A stretch of DNA of 64,000 nt from Glebionis coronaria (Eukaryota; Streptophyta; Magnoliopsida; Asterales; Asteraceae). Below are positions 24,860 through 35,798 of the stretch, in pieces (the stretch's first letter is position 1; every line of letters begins with the position of its first letter). The notes beneath the pieces were generated by a model. That model had not been told where the DNA came from. It searched no databases and saw only the letters and a program-made list of their open reading frames with translations. The translations under genes and the position numbers were made by a program. Where the stretch lies: NCBI GenBank assembly GCA_025667525.1, contig CM046878.1, positions 404,109,275 to 404,173,274 on the forward strand. Reading direction: 5' to 3'.

Positions 24860-25275
24860 TTCAGAACATGTTTTTATTTATTTATTTTTGTTTATGATAC
24901 CTATAGTAGGCCAAATCCCGTAATCTCACGGTCAAAAATTCCATGACGCTGACACCCTCAATGTGTTCTTGCTTTATTTACAAGTGAAATAAAAGAGTCG
25001 GTTAAGAGCTAAAATATTGAACCTAAACTGTTAAAAACTTCATTTATTAAGAAATTAAATATTCAAGCGTGAAAAATAAATAATTGGAGAAAGAGCCACA
25101 AAAACCTATATAAGGAATAATTAGCATTAAAACTTATTATGAACTCTATCATCTCTTGTTCTGCATATTGTAAAATCTCAAAGATGTGAGACTAATGGAT
25201 ACTTAGCCTTGCAAGTCAAAATTTAGCATATGAGATTAGCTTAATTAAGACTATATTAGATCAAGTTTCATATTT

Positions 25276-25440
25276 TACAAGTCAATTATAGGAACTTACA
25301 ATTCTTCACGTTTTGAAGCTAGAGTTTGTGTTTTAAAGCTCCTTTTATAAAAGACCAACTAGAATCAATTATAGGAACTTGCAAAATCTTCACCTTTTCA
25401 AGCTAGAATTTGCATTTTAAAGCTCCCTATATAGAAGTCT
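25276..25440. repeat. Imperfect tandem duplication, about 88-bp period
   Basis: TCAATTATAGGAACTT ... TTTTAAAGCTCC...TATA occurs at about 25276-25350 and again at about 25365-25440 with scattered substitutions. Confidence 0.8.
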
Positions 25441-26068
25441 AGCAAAACATGATCTAAGCGGGTTAAGGAATGAGCTAAGGTAAAAACTGGTCGAGTAAAA
25501 AACTATTCTCATTTTCTCCAACGAAAAGCCTACATTTGTGTCAAAACACTTATTTTCTTTATTATTAAACACAAAATTAAACTAAAATTTATTTTTTTTA
25601 TTATTTTTGCTAAAAACGATTACGTACGAACACAAAAAAAGCAAGTGCAAGCGATTATATCGATTGACCCCCCATGCTAAAACCAAACATTGTCCATAAT
25701 GTTTCCTAGCATAAGAATAACACCCCCATGCTAGAACACGAAGAGTCGAATGCAATAGTCCTAACATGGTAAGGGTACGCCAATCTATAAGCCATTTAAT
25801 AATTATGCTTGAAGATAAAAGGTTAGTCGATAAATAAAAGGATATCGAATTTCCCCATATGGGAATCAAAGAATGGAAGCTCGAGTAGACTGGGCAAAAA
25901 CCGAACAATTCCTAAGTGTCACATCACAAACAAAATCACGAGCATGAGCTTGAAAGATCAAGCCATTATTAGTGTCAGAAAATAGAAAGAAGATAAAATG
26001 TATGGAAATCTTCCATAAGGCACCTCGTTTTTGGTAACTTAGTCATGAGCTCGACTCGATCCCCGCAT

Positions 26069-29000
26069 TCATTGGTCCTTAGGGAATGTTTTTAGATCCG
26101 AAACAACCTCCGTATGTATGTCCCATCCGAAATAATGCTTAACTCGATGACCATTCACCTTAAAGTTAGGCCCATCTTTTTGAGCAAGCTAAACGGTGCC
26201 ATAAGGGAATACTTGTGAAATCGTGAATGGTCTGGACCAACGGGATTTAAGCTTGCCCGAAAAAATCTTATGTCTAAAGTTGAATAAGAGGACTTGATCA
26301 CCAACCTAGAAAATGCTGTCTTTGATCTTAGAGTCATGAATCCTCCTGGTCTTCTCTTTATAGATCAAAGAGTTCTCATAAGCTTGATCCCTTAATTCAC
26401 TTAGTTCATTCATTTGAACCTTGCGATGATCACCCGCGGTCCTCAAATCAAAGTTACGATGTTTTAGACCCCAATATGCCTTATGTTTGAGTTCAATTGG
26501 CATGTGGCATGCCTTTCCGTAGACCAACTAAAAGGGTGTACAACCAATGGGAGTCTTATAGGCTGTACGGAAGGCCCACAATGCATCATCCAATTTATCC
26601 GACCATGAAGTGCGATTTTCTCCAATAGAACGCTCCAAAATTCGCTTAAGAGCTCGGTTTGGAACCTCCACTTGACCACTCGTTTGAGGGTGATAAGCCG
26701 TCGAAAGTCGATGAGTGACACCATATTTCTTTAGAACTTTTTCAAATTGTTCATTACAAAAATGGGTCCCTCGATCACTTATTATAGCCCGTGGAGTTCC
26801 AAACCTAGCAAAGATTTTCTTTTAAAAACTCACCACAACTCGAGCATCATTAGTAGGCAAAACCTTAGTTTCAACCCATTTTGACAAATAGTCAACGACT
26901 AAGAGAATATACTTATTTCCTTTTGATGATGGAAATGGCCCCATAAAATCGATTCCCCATACGTCAAAGATATCACAAACTTGTATTATATTTTGGGGCA
27001 TCTCATCCCTTTGTGAATTTATTTCTTGACGTTGACAAGCATCACATGTCTTGATCAAGTCATAGACATCTCGATATATAGAAGGCCAAAAGAAACCGAC
27101 ATCAAATATTTTTTTCGCGGTGTAGTTGGCACCATGATGTCCCTCGGTGGGTCCTTCATGACAAACTTTAAGAATATCTTTAGCTTCTTTGCCAAACACA
27201 CACCTACGAATCACTTGATCCGTGCACACTCTAAACAAATAGGGGTCGTCCCAAAAATAGTAAGATATGTCCTTGTTGGGATGACATACCCTTAATCAAG
27301 AAATTCCCCGCATGGGAATTTGTGATATCCGCAAACCATGGGGTACTATCATCACCACGAAAAGAAATCATACCAAGCGTCTCAAGAGGAAATGTTTCAT
27401 TAATTTCCTTGTTCTCTCGATCGCTTTGGTGAGGATTCTCAAGTCTAGATAGATGATTGGCCGCAAATTCTCGGCTCCTTTTTTGTCAAGAATTTTGACA
27501 TTAAACTATTGAAGTAGGAGTATCCACCAGAGCAACCTCGGTTTTCATCTTGTTTATTAAGAAGATAATTTATAGCCAAGTGATCTGTATACACTATGAT
27601 TTTAGACAAGAGGAGGTATGGTCTAAACTTTTCAAAAGCATATACAACGACAAGTAATTCCTTTGTCGTTGTAGTATACTTAATTTGAGCATCTGTCATA
27701 GTCTTACTTGCATAGTGTATAGGCAAGAAATGTATGGTATTACGTTGCCCCAAAACCGCACCTACCGCGTAATCACTAGCATCACACGTTATTTCAAAAG
27801 TTAGATCCCAATCGGGGGCAACTAAAATGGGTGACCCGGTTAATTTTTTTTAAGCATCTCAAAGGCTTTGATGCACTCATCCGAAAAGAATAATGGAGTT
27901 TCTTTTTCTAAGGATGGGTCATAGGCCGAGCTATCTTAGAGAAGTCTTCGATAAAACGTCTATAGAAGCCAGCATGGCCGAGAAAACTCCTAACTCCCTT
28001 AACGGTGGTGGGTGGATGCAATTTGGCAATCACGTCGATTTTGGCCCTATCTACCTCAATTCCGGCCTTAGAGATCATATATCCTAAAACAATGCCTTCT
28101 TTACACATGAAATGGCATTATTCATAGTTAAGCACGAGATTTGTTTCTTCATAATGTTGTAGCATTCGTTCCAAGTTAGAGAGACATGAAGCAAAAGACT
28201 CCCTAAAAACCGAGAAATCATCCATGAAGAATTCCATGGTTTTTCAATCATATCATGAAAAATAGCCATCATACACCTTTGGAATGTCCCGGACGCATAG
28301 CATAAACCAAAAGGCATTCTACCATAAGCAAATGTTCCATAAGGACAAGTGAATGTGGTTTTTTCTTGTTTACGAGGGTCTATAGGAATTTGAAAATAGT
28401 CAGAAAATCCATCTAAAAAGCAATAGAATTTATTCTCCGCTAGTCTCTCTAACATTTGATCCATAAAAGGTAATGGAAAATGATCCTTCCTAGTGGCATC
28501 ATTAAGCTTTCTATAGTCAATACAAACACACCATCCGGTCACGAGTCGAGTAGGAATCAATTCATTTTCTTTATTAGTCACGACCGTCATTCCTCCTTTC
28601 TTTGGAAGACAATGCACGGCGCTAACTCATGGGCTATCAGAGATAAGGTAGATGATTCCAGCGTCTAGAAGTTTCATAACTTCCTTTTTGATCACCTCAT
28701 GAATCTTTGGATTAACCCTTCTTTGACTTTAGATAGCGGGTTTATAATCTTCCTCCATCAAAATTTTATGAGTAAAAATTTTGGATCAATACCCTTGATG
28801 TCGGAGATTTTCCATGCAATGGTCTATTTATGTTTCTTTAAAACCTTGATAAGTGCTTCCTTTTTGTCATCTTTCAATCCTTTAGCGATAATCACCGGTA
28901 ATTTATTTGTTCCTTTAAGAAAATCATACTCCAAATGACTGGGACGATCCTTAAGCTCAAGTTCGGGTGGTTCTTCAAGATAGGTTTCACTTTCGTTTCA

Positions 29001-29554
29001 TTCTCGTTTACAAGTTTAATTTCCATCGGAGGTAATTGAAAAGGATCTTCGTTTAAAAACGTTTCAAGCAAATTGATATCTCCGTCCGCATCATGATAAT
29101 CTTCATCATATGTCGATGTCAAATCTGGTGTGCTAAGAAAAGCATCAACCTCCTCCAAGATAAAATCACTGGCCCCAAATGGAGTAAGGGGTGGAGAAGA
29201 AAGGGCAATAATAGGATCTGATAAAGAAGGATTGCCACTTTTGGAATTAGCCGAGAAACCAAGCACTTCTTGAGAATATTCTTTACAAGCAACGTCAATC
29301 GTGTCGAGATGATTGATTGATTCACCGAAATGCTCATAAGAATACTTAGATATGTGCCCGATATCAATGGTAACAGTCTTATCATCAAAATTTAAGGTTA
29401 TTTTTCCACTTTTCATATTGATTAAGGCACTAGCCGTACTCAAAAATGGTCTTCTTAGGATCAAAGGCACACGTGAATCCTCGGGGTAATCCACAACTAC
29501 AAAATCTACCGGAAAATGAAGCTTCCCTATCTTAACGAAGACATCCTCGGCTAT
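26069..29554 (-). pseudogene. E6 Athila-type Pol, degenerate
   Basis: Minus-strand segments in order are: protease end (VFVKIGKLHFPVDFVVVD, then PLILRRPFLSTASALIN, 29554-29400); a linker; RT ([20 protein letters not shown], about 28530; [19 protein letters not shown], about 28330); RT thumb ([19 protein letters not shown], 28100); RNase H (SKTMTDAQIKYTTTTKELL, 27700; YTDHLAINYLLNKQD, 27590); integrase zinc finger and core ([20 protein letters not shown], 27150; [20 protein letters not shown], 26950); and the tail up to TGA at 26069-26071. A frameshift near 28230 puts the catalytic FMDD block out of frame, so the RT cannot be active. Further shifts and stops break it into at least seven pieces. 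The 5' side is cut at 29554 by the E4 LTR. Confidence 0.88.
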
Positions 29555-30433
29555 TGTTAGGTTAATTGAGGCCTAATGATCTCACTGATGGATTTGAATA
29601 AAAATCAGTCAAAGTGAAAGATTATCCTTTAACATAATGAAGTCACTGAGTGAACAGTCACTCAGTGAGTTACCTTCGAGTTCCTAGACTGAGTCTAAAA
29701 GAAAGACTCGAGCATTCAGAGAGGCGAAGTTTAATGAATGATGTATCTAAGACAAAGAAGAAGGTGATGGGTTCAGTGAGTTGTGACAATAGACTCTTTA
29801 AACCCATACGATCTCCCTGAAGAATCAAGCATCCTGAAAGACTGAAGTAAAGGCGGGATAAGTTGAATTGTGATAAGATGTTGTACATTACATAATTAGC
29901 GTGACATACCCTTTTGGGATAGATAGGGTACTGACAATGTAAAAGGACTTATGTCCTAATACTTAGAATAGGCTAAGACAAGATGGTACACTGTACCAAT
30001 AAGACAAGAATTGCACATGGGTAATTCTTTTTCTTATATCTACCTTTGCTTCTATAAATAGGATGGTTGTAAAAGGACAGAACCCTGTTTGTGCACTAAA
30101 TGATTTAGACATTCAAAAAAAAGTTCTCTCTTCCAAATAATATCCAAAACACTTGAGTTCTAAACTCTTGTTGATTGAATCGTCAAGCTTAGCAATAGTT
30201 AGGATTAGTTTAGCTTGTTAGTGAGTAGATCACAAAACACACATTGTCTATTCAATCCCTATTGTAGATGCGCATACAATAGGGTATAATTATTTAATAA
30301 ATTTAAGAGTTAAACATTGAAAACCTTTTGTATTATTTACTTTACATTGTCTTGTGTTTATTACATTACTTTACCATGAGGTAGGTCTATACTTAGTACT
30401 CTTAAGTATAGCACTAATTACAAGAGACCAACA
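29555..30433 (+). repeat. E4 5' LTR (about 879 bp)
   Basis: Starts TGTTAGGTTAATTG and ends CCAACA just before the primer-binding site. TATA box TATAAATA at 30053-30060. A perfect hairpin is at 29643-29668. Confidence 0.8.
29643..29668 (+). repeat. Perfect inverted repeat in E4 LTR U3
   Basis: TCACTGAGTGA, 4-nt spacer ACAG, TCACTCAGTGA. Confidence 0.95.
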
Positions 30434-30435
30434 AG

Positions 30436-30447
30436 TGGTATCAAAGT
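30436..30447 (+). promoter_or_regulatory. E4 primer-binding site
   Basis: TGGTATCAAAGT directly after the LTR; matches the usual tRNA-Met complement over most bases (one internal and one terminal difference). Confidence 0.75.
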
Positions 30448-30505
30448 GGTAGGATTATAAAACTTCTTAACTACCGTCTCAAAGTTTTTAAAACCTTGAT
30501 CCATT

Positions 30506-31473
30506 ATGACTAAAAGTAACTTATCTCAACTTGTCAACAAAAAGGGCGCAAGTTACTCTGTTAACGCTCCTAAGTTGGAAGTTGAAAGATTTAATAAATG
30601 GAAGAAAAGAATGCTATGTTATTTGATGGGAATATAACCTTATTACATTACTTGTTTTAATAATGGTCCATTCAAACCAAAAACAGCAGCACATGATGAC
30701 AAACATAAAAACCAATGGTCTGACGATGAAAGGAGAGTGGTTAACCAAGACCAATGTCTCAAAAGCATCATAATATTTTGTCTTCCTTAAGATATTATGG
30801 AGGCTGTCATCGAGTGCGAGACGGCCAAAGAGACTTGGGCAGATATTGTTCATAGTTTCGAAGGACCATCTGACACTAAGGAAAATCAGATTATGGACCT
30901 GAAGTTAGAATATAACACTTGCAGGGCCAAACCATCTGAAAGACTTCCTCAGACTTATACCAGATATAAGACCTTGCTCAATGAGCTATCATATGACGGG
31001 TGAAACTGTCTAAGAATGAAATCAATGTTGGTTTTGTGAACAGTCTCCCTGAAAAATGGCTTGGTTTTTCTCAAGGACAGAAAAATGCTAATCACATTCA
31101 GACTCAAGATCTTGCAGACATTTATGGAAGATTTATCTATGAAGATAATATAATAAATAGAAGATATCGTAAGTCTAAGAAGGCCTTAATAACAGAAACC
31201 TCAGCCAAACCAACCCTAGTTGATCATGGCCCCATTTCAACTACTTTTTACTCAAATGCAATTGTTCAAGATTTTCAGGGGACCTCATATGATGAGGTTG
31301 ATGAAAGATATAGTACTGAATACATAAGGGATCTAAATAGGGAATTTCATGAAAGGGCCATGTTGGCAAATACCAAACATTATATCAAAAAAACTAGATT
31401 TGCTGGAAATCAATAAACTGAGGGAGTGGATTGTTACCGATGTGGTAAAACTGGGCATTTTGCAAAATATTGT
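30506..31473 (+). pseudogene. E4 copia Gag, degenerate
   Basis: ATG 30506 opens MTKSNLSQLVNKKG followed by LEVERFNKWKKRMLCYL, the copia Gag entry. In-frame TAA codons occur at 30635-30637 and 30788-30790. Gag continues with ECETAKETWADIVHSFEGPS and KPSERLPQTYTRYKTLLNEL. A one-base loss near 31000 moves the frame (LSKNEINVGFVNSLPEKWL, DLADIYGRFIYED). After another stop at 31414-31416 comes a standard nucleocapsid zinc knuckle, CYRCGKTGHFAKYC (31432-31473), which would bind element RNA. This copy cannot give an intact Gag. Confidence 0.85.
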
Positions 31474-32489
31474 CTTTCAAAAACTCCATTGGCCTCTTAT
31501 TAAAGACAAAATTCATCATCAGGGAATGACAATTTTCAACCTAAGTTTACACCAAAACTGATTCAGGCTTCTCCAGTTAACCAAAGTTTTCCGAATAATA
31601 AGAAAATTGAGAAGGATTATAGGTCTTAGTACAAAAAGGATAAAGCAAAGCTTTGGAACTTCAAATACTCAGACTCAAAAACCTCCTCAGAACAAAGCCA
31701 AAGGACTAGTATCTGAAACCCTTGATTAGGATGATGAAAACTTATCCTCAAAAGATGAGGAAGTCAGATATCAAGTGTTAATGGCTCTAGCTGATGATGA
31801 ACTATTTGTTGGAAAGAGTCATTCTCAAAATGGAGAATGGGTTGACATCACCATGAGAAAGGTAAACATGTTCCTCTCTATGGATGAAGAGTTTGATTGC
31901 CAAAGGTTCCTTAAGTATATAAACATTGATCTATCGTTTGTTGAAGAGCAGAGATTAAACCTTCTTTTAAAATATAATAAACTTGTTTTTGAAATATAAA
32001 AATGTAGAGAAGATTTATTGATTTTGAAACAAGCCAAACTTGAAGCAGTAAGCTATCAACTTCAGAACACTGAACTTACTAAAATTAATCATGCTCTTCA
32101 AGAACAACTTAAGGAAGAAAAACGCATCAATGTAATGGACCAATAGCTCTACCTTAGCTTCTCAGTGTATAAACAGTCAAATTTATGCCTAAAAGAAAAA
32201 AATTCTCAGGGCACATCAACTCATTGAGAAACCACTTACTAAAGAAATGAGTGAAAAAGCATTTCTCACAGCCTCAGTAGGGTTTGATCATGAAATGATT
32301 CTAATGTCAAAAGATTGGGTTGAAAGATCAAATCCTAAGAGTGTGTTGCCTAACTTTGATATTGGAAAAATATTAATACTTTAATCTCAGACTGTTAATG
32401 AAAAACTTGTTCTTAATGAGGAGACTGATGTCCCTAATAAATCTAATAACACTAAACCACTCAGTGTTATCAAGGACATTCATACTCCT
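31474..32489 (+). pseudogene. E4 Gag-Pol linker, degenerate
   Basis: Coding remnants include VLMALADDELFVGKSHSQNG near 31780 and a helical, coiled-coil-like stretch (EEQRLNLLLKYNKLVF, then NTELTKINHALQEQLKEE, to about 32120), broken by stops at 31997-31999 and 32144-32146. The helical part may mediate Gag multimerisation (inference). Confidence 0.65.
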
Positions 32490-33383
32490 TTGCCTCCTTT
32501 CAAAACTCTTCAAGGGGCAAGTCCATGTTCTGAACTAATTCCATTATCTTATCTAGAACACTCACCTAGAGGAAGAGATGGATTAGGTTATCCTAAACAA
32601 ACAAAGTGTGACTCAAAAGGGACAGTAAGTCACACTATGTTAGGAACTGTCACTAAAACAACCAAACTCATCTCTCCCTCAGGGACTCTAACAAACTCAG
32701 TCAACTCCACTCCTGTTGTAAATCAAGAGGAGTTAAGTAGATTGTACCAACTTTTCATGGAAGAGAAGCTGAACTCAGCCTCTAAAGCTCAGGGTGAAAC
32801 ATCAGTGTCCTCACAGCCTGAATCATCGACAAGTAACATAACTGAACCTCAGTCTTCCAAGAAAGTTAAAACAAAGAAACCTTCCTGTGAATTATGTCAC
32901 TACACAAATCATACCATTGGTAACTGCTATAGAATTCTCTATTGCATGAAGTGTAAAAGTGAAGATCATAGGACAGTTGATCATGAGGTACATATAGCTT
33001 CTATTAGAAATGCTAATAGATACAATGCTCAGCCTTACAACTATGGGCCCACCTCTAAGCAAATCAGGAAATCCAAGGCTAAGCCTTTCCCACCATGTAC
33101 ACATTGTGGCATCTCTGATCATAGGCCTGATGATTGTGTATACTACCATGAGTGTGATATTTGTGGAAGCAATGATCATACTAACTCAGGACACAATAGG
33201 ATAATTATGGTCAAAAGAGGCATGCTAGCTGAGTCATCTCAAAATAGTGAATTCTCAGTAGGACTAAGCTGCAACTCATGTGGAAGCAATGTTCATTCTA
33301 CCTCAGACCATGCTGAGTTTGAATACTTCAAACAAGGTGAAAGACGTCAGGCTCCTAGAGCCAAAGATCCTACTAGAAAGTAG
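32490..33383 (+). CDS. E4 five-zinc-knuckle domain
   Basis: A 297-residue open stretch. After a Ser/Thr-rich leader it holds five knuckles. CELCHYTNHTIGNC (residue 133) and CTHCGISDHRPDDC (203) are CX2CX4HX4C. CMKCKSEDHRTVDH (152), CDICGSNDHTNSGH (222) and CNSCGSNVHSTSDH (261) are CX2CX4HX4H. Such knuckles bind single-stranded nucleic acid. With the Gag knuckle at 31432 this makes six. The domain lies between Gag and protease and ends at TAG 33381-33383; another stop follows before the protease resumes in the same frame. I recall such multi-knuckle copia proteins from Asteraceae, which supports the taxonomic guess. The first residues may not be the true start, since this is an internal polyprotein part. 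Confidence 0.75.
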   Translation: MPPFKTLQGASPCSELIPLSYLEHSPRGRDGLGYPKQTKCDSKGTVSHTMLGTVTKTTKLISPSGTLTNSVNSTPVVNQEELSRLYQLFMEEKLNSASKAQGETSVSSQPESSTSNITEPQSSKKVKTKKPSCELCHYTNHTIGNCYRILYCMKCKSEDHRTVDHEVHIASIRNANRYNAQPYNYGPTSKQIRKSKAKPFPPCTHCGISDHRPDDCVYYHECDICGSNDHTNSGHNRIIMVKRGMLAESSQNSEFSVGLSCNSCGSNVHSTSDHAEFEYFKQGERRQAPRAKDPTRK

Positions 33384-33416
33384 GCTCATAAGAGAAACTA
33401 ATCCACCTCGTTATTT

Positions 33417-33656
33417 ATGCAGAAACACTTCAAGGAGCATGTCTGGTACTTAGACAATGGGTGTTCAAGAAGTATGGCAGGGGTCAAAAGTTATCTGCAC
33501 AAATGCGTAGAGCAACCAGGTCCTAAGGTAGTATTCGGTGATAACTCATTTTGTGTTACTGAGGGATATGGTTCAATAAAATGTGGTGGAATAGTTTTCT
33601 CAAAAGTGGCGTTTGTAAATGGTCTAAAGTATAACTTGTTGTCCCTAATTATATGA
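33417..33656 (+). pseudogene. E4 copia protease / pre-integrase fragment
   Basis: HVWYLDNGCSRSMAGVKSYL is the copia aspartic protease active-site region with D-N-G where D-S-G or D-T-G is usual. KVVFGDNSFCVTEGYGSIKC and VNGLKYNLLS follow. The frame ends where homology to copia ends, at the border with the minus-strand LTR. The protease is probably inactive through both substitution and truncation. Confidence 0.82.
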
Positions 33657-33986
33657 TGATAGATTAAAGAAATGAGATGGAAAAGATATGAATTTTAGAG
33701 AGATAAAGTAGTGAGAGAAAGTAGAGAGAGAGTTGATTAACTATGTGAAATTAGATTAGAGAAAAATGATTACTTTCCACCCTCCTAACATGCTAGGAGG
33801 GTGCTTATATAGTCCACCCACATGCGGGCTTTCTAATGGACTATATATGTTTTTGGGCCGGGCTTGAATAAATGCTTAGTACCTTGAAAGAGGCTTTTTA
33901 AGATAACTATCAAGCCCGTAATATCACGACTATTTTAACTAAATATTACAACGTTCTTGTTTGACTCAATATTTTTAAGGCTAACA
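33654..33986 (-). repeat. E8 3' LTR (about 330 bp)
   Basis: The minus strand runs TGTTAGCCTTAAAAATATTG ... CTATCATCA, preceded by a GGGAGA polypurine tract. TATA-type TATATAAGC on the minus strand lies near 33803-33811. Two perfect 10-bp inverted repeats lie around the TATA region. Confidence 0.7.
33778..33847. repeat. Two consecutive perfect inverted repeats around the E8 TATA box
   Basis: CACCCTCCTA / TAGGAGGGTG (33778-33787 and 33794-33803, 6-nt spacer), followed by TATATAGTCC / GGACTATATA (33806-33815 and 33838-33847, 22-nt spacer). Confidence 0.93.
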
Positions 33987-35798
33987 ATCTCCCAAAATGT
34001 GAGGTCATTCCTATTCGATATTTGGAGATCAATGGAGATTACGAATTTCGTCATAAATGAGTCTTGAACGTGTAATGGTAGTCTTGTTCCTTCATGTTGT
34101 GATCTGTAAGCCTTTGTCATTGTCTTTCGACTTTGCCATTAAACTTGAGATCTTAAAATACCTCTTGATTTGTCTTTGCCATCTTGCGATCTTGTGTCTT
34201 TATCCACATGCTCATACTTAGCACTATCTTGCAAGCTTGCTAACAATCTCCTTTGAAGAGAGGTCATTCCTCGACATTAACTGATAAGGAAGATTTTGAT
34301 CATCAGAGTTGTGGAGTCTTTAGCTTTCTTGATTGTTGAATGTCTTTGGGCATGAGTATGTGGTTTTAAATCTTTGACTTTGCTGAGTAAACCGTAACGT
34401 CACCTTCTTGAGACAAAACATAGACACGGACTGAATGGCTTTGACATTCGTCCTAAATCGGTAGCGTTTTACCTCCGGTCGGTGAAGATCGTTACACGAT
34501 ATTAAGTATCGTACATGTGATTAGGTAGATTCAATTAAGAACCTCATTAACAGGGTTTCACGGCTGTACTAGCCATTCTCTTTAGTCGACCGTCTCAAAG
34601 CAAGACTGCGAATATAAAGAGTGAATCAATTGGATAAGTATCCGCTTGATTAAAGTCGTCAATTCAAATTCCAGGAACATGTTATATTCATTTAGAATCT
34701 TACCATTGTTGCTTTCCAGTTGACACAAGCTTGATTCATAATAATCTCGCAAGTTACCTACCGTAGCGCTGTTTAATGTTGACGCCAGAAGGATTTCCAT
34801 TCGTCACTGTGAATATTAAAAAATATCACTCTGAATGTTCTGGCAAGACCATAAAGATATTGCGTAGAAACCTGAAACGAGTTTGAATCAATAAAGAAAT
34901 AAACCACTCTTGCTTTTCAGTTTACACATGTTCAATTCTTAAAGAATCTTACACATGACCTACCACAATGTTGTTTGATGTTAACACTGGAAGGATTTCT
35001 ACTCATCATTGTGAATACTAGTTAGTATCACTCTGATGGTTCTAGCAATATCGCAAGGATATAGCGTAGGACTCTCTTGATCTTCATCCGTGTGTCCTAA
35101 CGAGATTTGATTGATCTCTTGGCTCTAGACTCGACTTGTGCACTTTTAGTGGTCGGAGGCTGGAGCAGATGCCACCTATTCAATATCAACTATCTCGGAG
35201 TGAGAAAGTCAATAGAAGTCATTTTGATCTTCGTGACAATAAAACAAACTTCTTTTGAGAGAAGCCCGAGTCAGCTGTGGAGGGGTTGTGCATTACATCA
35301 CTAGCTCCATGATGCGTTGTCTTCATGATGTGTTGACCCAGTTTCTGCCTAAGTTGTATGGAGGGCTAATTTCTTTACATCTTTTATCCTTACATTTCTT
35401 TTTCATTCTTCAAACCCTTCAATACTTATCAATACATCATTACTAGCACCTTGCTGTGATTGTTCTAGTTCTAGCATCAGTACTTAGTCGACATTCAGCT
35501 TCATTCACATTCTACTCCATCTTTCCTAAGGACTTCTAATAATCTATTGAATTGTCACTGGGAAGATCCCTCCGGTTTTGGTTGGATCATAGGACTTGAA
35601 CCTAACCACCCTTTTGACACCAATAACGTCTTAGATTAAAGATGTTGTGGGTATTTGATCGTAACCATAAAACCACTTCAAATGTCTAACAAGGTGTGTG
35701 AAAAACATTTAACACCTTAATAGTTTTACCGTTTCAGAAATGCTCCCCCTTCACATGTGCATCGATAATCAAAAGTGTTTCGCATATGTAGGTAAGAG
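33987..35798 (-). other. E8 3' spacer with repeats
   Basis: No credible coding sequence. CTAACAATCTCC...GAGGTCATTCCT occurs at the LTR border (33981) and again at 34239, about 257 bp away. A diverged tandem duplication spans 34703-35066. CTCCCCCT tracts (minus-strand purine runs) are near 35747 and 35834. Confidence 0.6.
34703..35066. repeat. Diverged tandem duplication in the E8 spacer, about 220-bp period
   Basis: Matching stretches GAAGGATTTC and CACTGTGAATA/CATTGTGAATAC, then TATCACTCTGA and GATATTGCGTAG/GATATAGCGTAG, occur in the order seen at 34787-34876 and again at 34990-35067. Confidence 0.75.

Larger units (their letters stand above)
24057..26068 (-). other. E6 3' non-coding region
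   Basis: No ORF. Contains two polypurine-like tracts (minus strand TAGCATGGGGGTG near 25721 and AGCATGGGGGGTC near 25668) around a dyad at 25685-25704, as E5 does at 61158-61226. Also a four-copy CACACCCTAAGGCTCC motif (24685-24859) and an imperfect tandem repeat (25276-25440). Minus-strand GTCAGCGTCATGG near 24940 matches E5 near 61695. Confidence 0.7.
21186..29554 (-). mobile_element. E6: degenerate Athila-type gypsy element, minus strand
   Basis: Read on the minus strand: protease-RT-RNase H-integrase (29554 to 26069), a 3' non-coding region with polypurine-like tracts, a terminal polypurine tract (about 24057-24069) and an LTR-like stretch. The region around the terminal tract (minus strand CACGACAATCGCTTAGGAAC) aligns with the same place in E5 (CACGGCAATGGTTTAGTATG). 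Gag and the 5' LTR are not in the window. The left border is approximate. Confidence 0.75.
29555..33653 (+). mobile_element. E4: Ty1/copia element, 5' part (LTR, gag, start of pol)
   Basis: A 5' LTR (TGTTAGG ... CCAACA), a primer-binding site, decayed gag, a five-knuckle region and a protease start. Everything from integrase onward is missing where the minus-strand element E8 begins. E4 interrupts the protease region of E6. No 3' LTR was found in the window. Confidence 0.82.
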
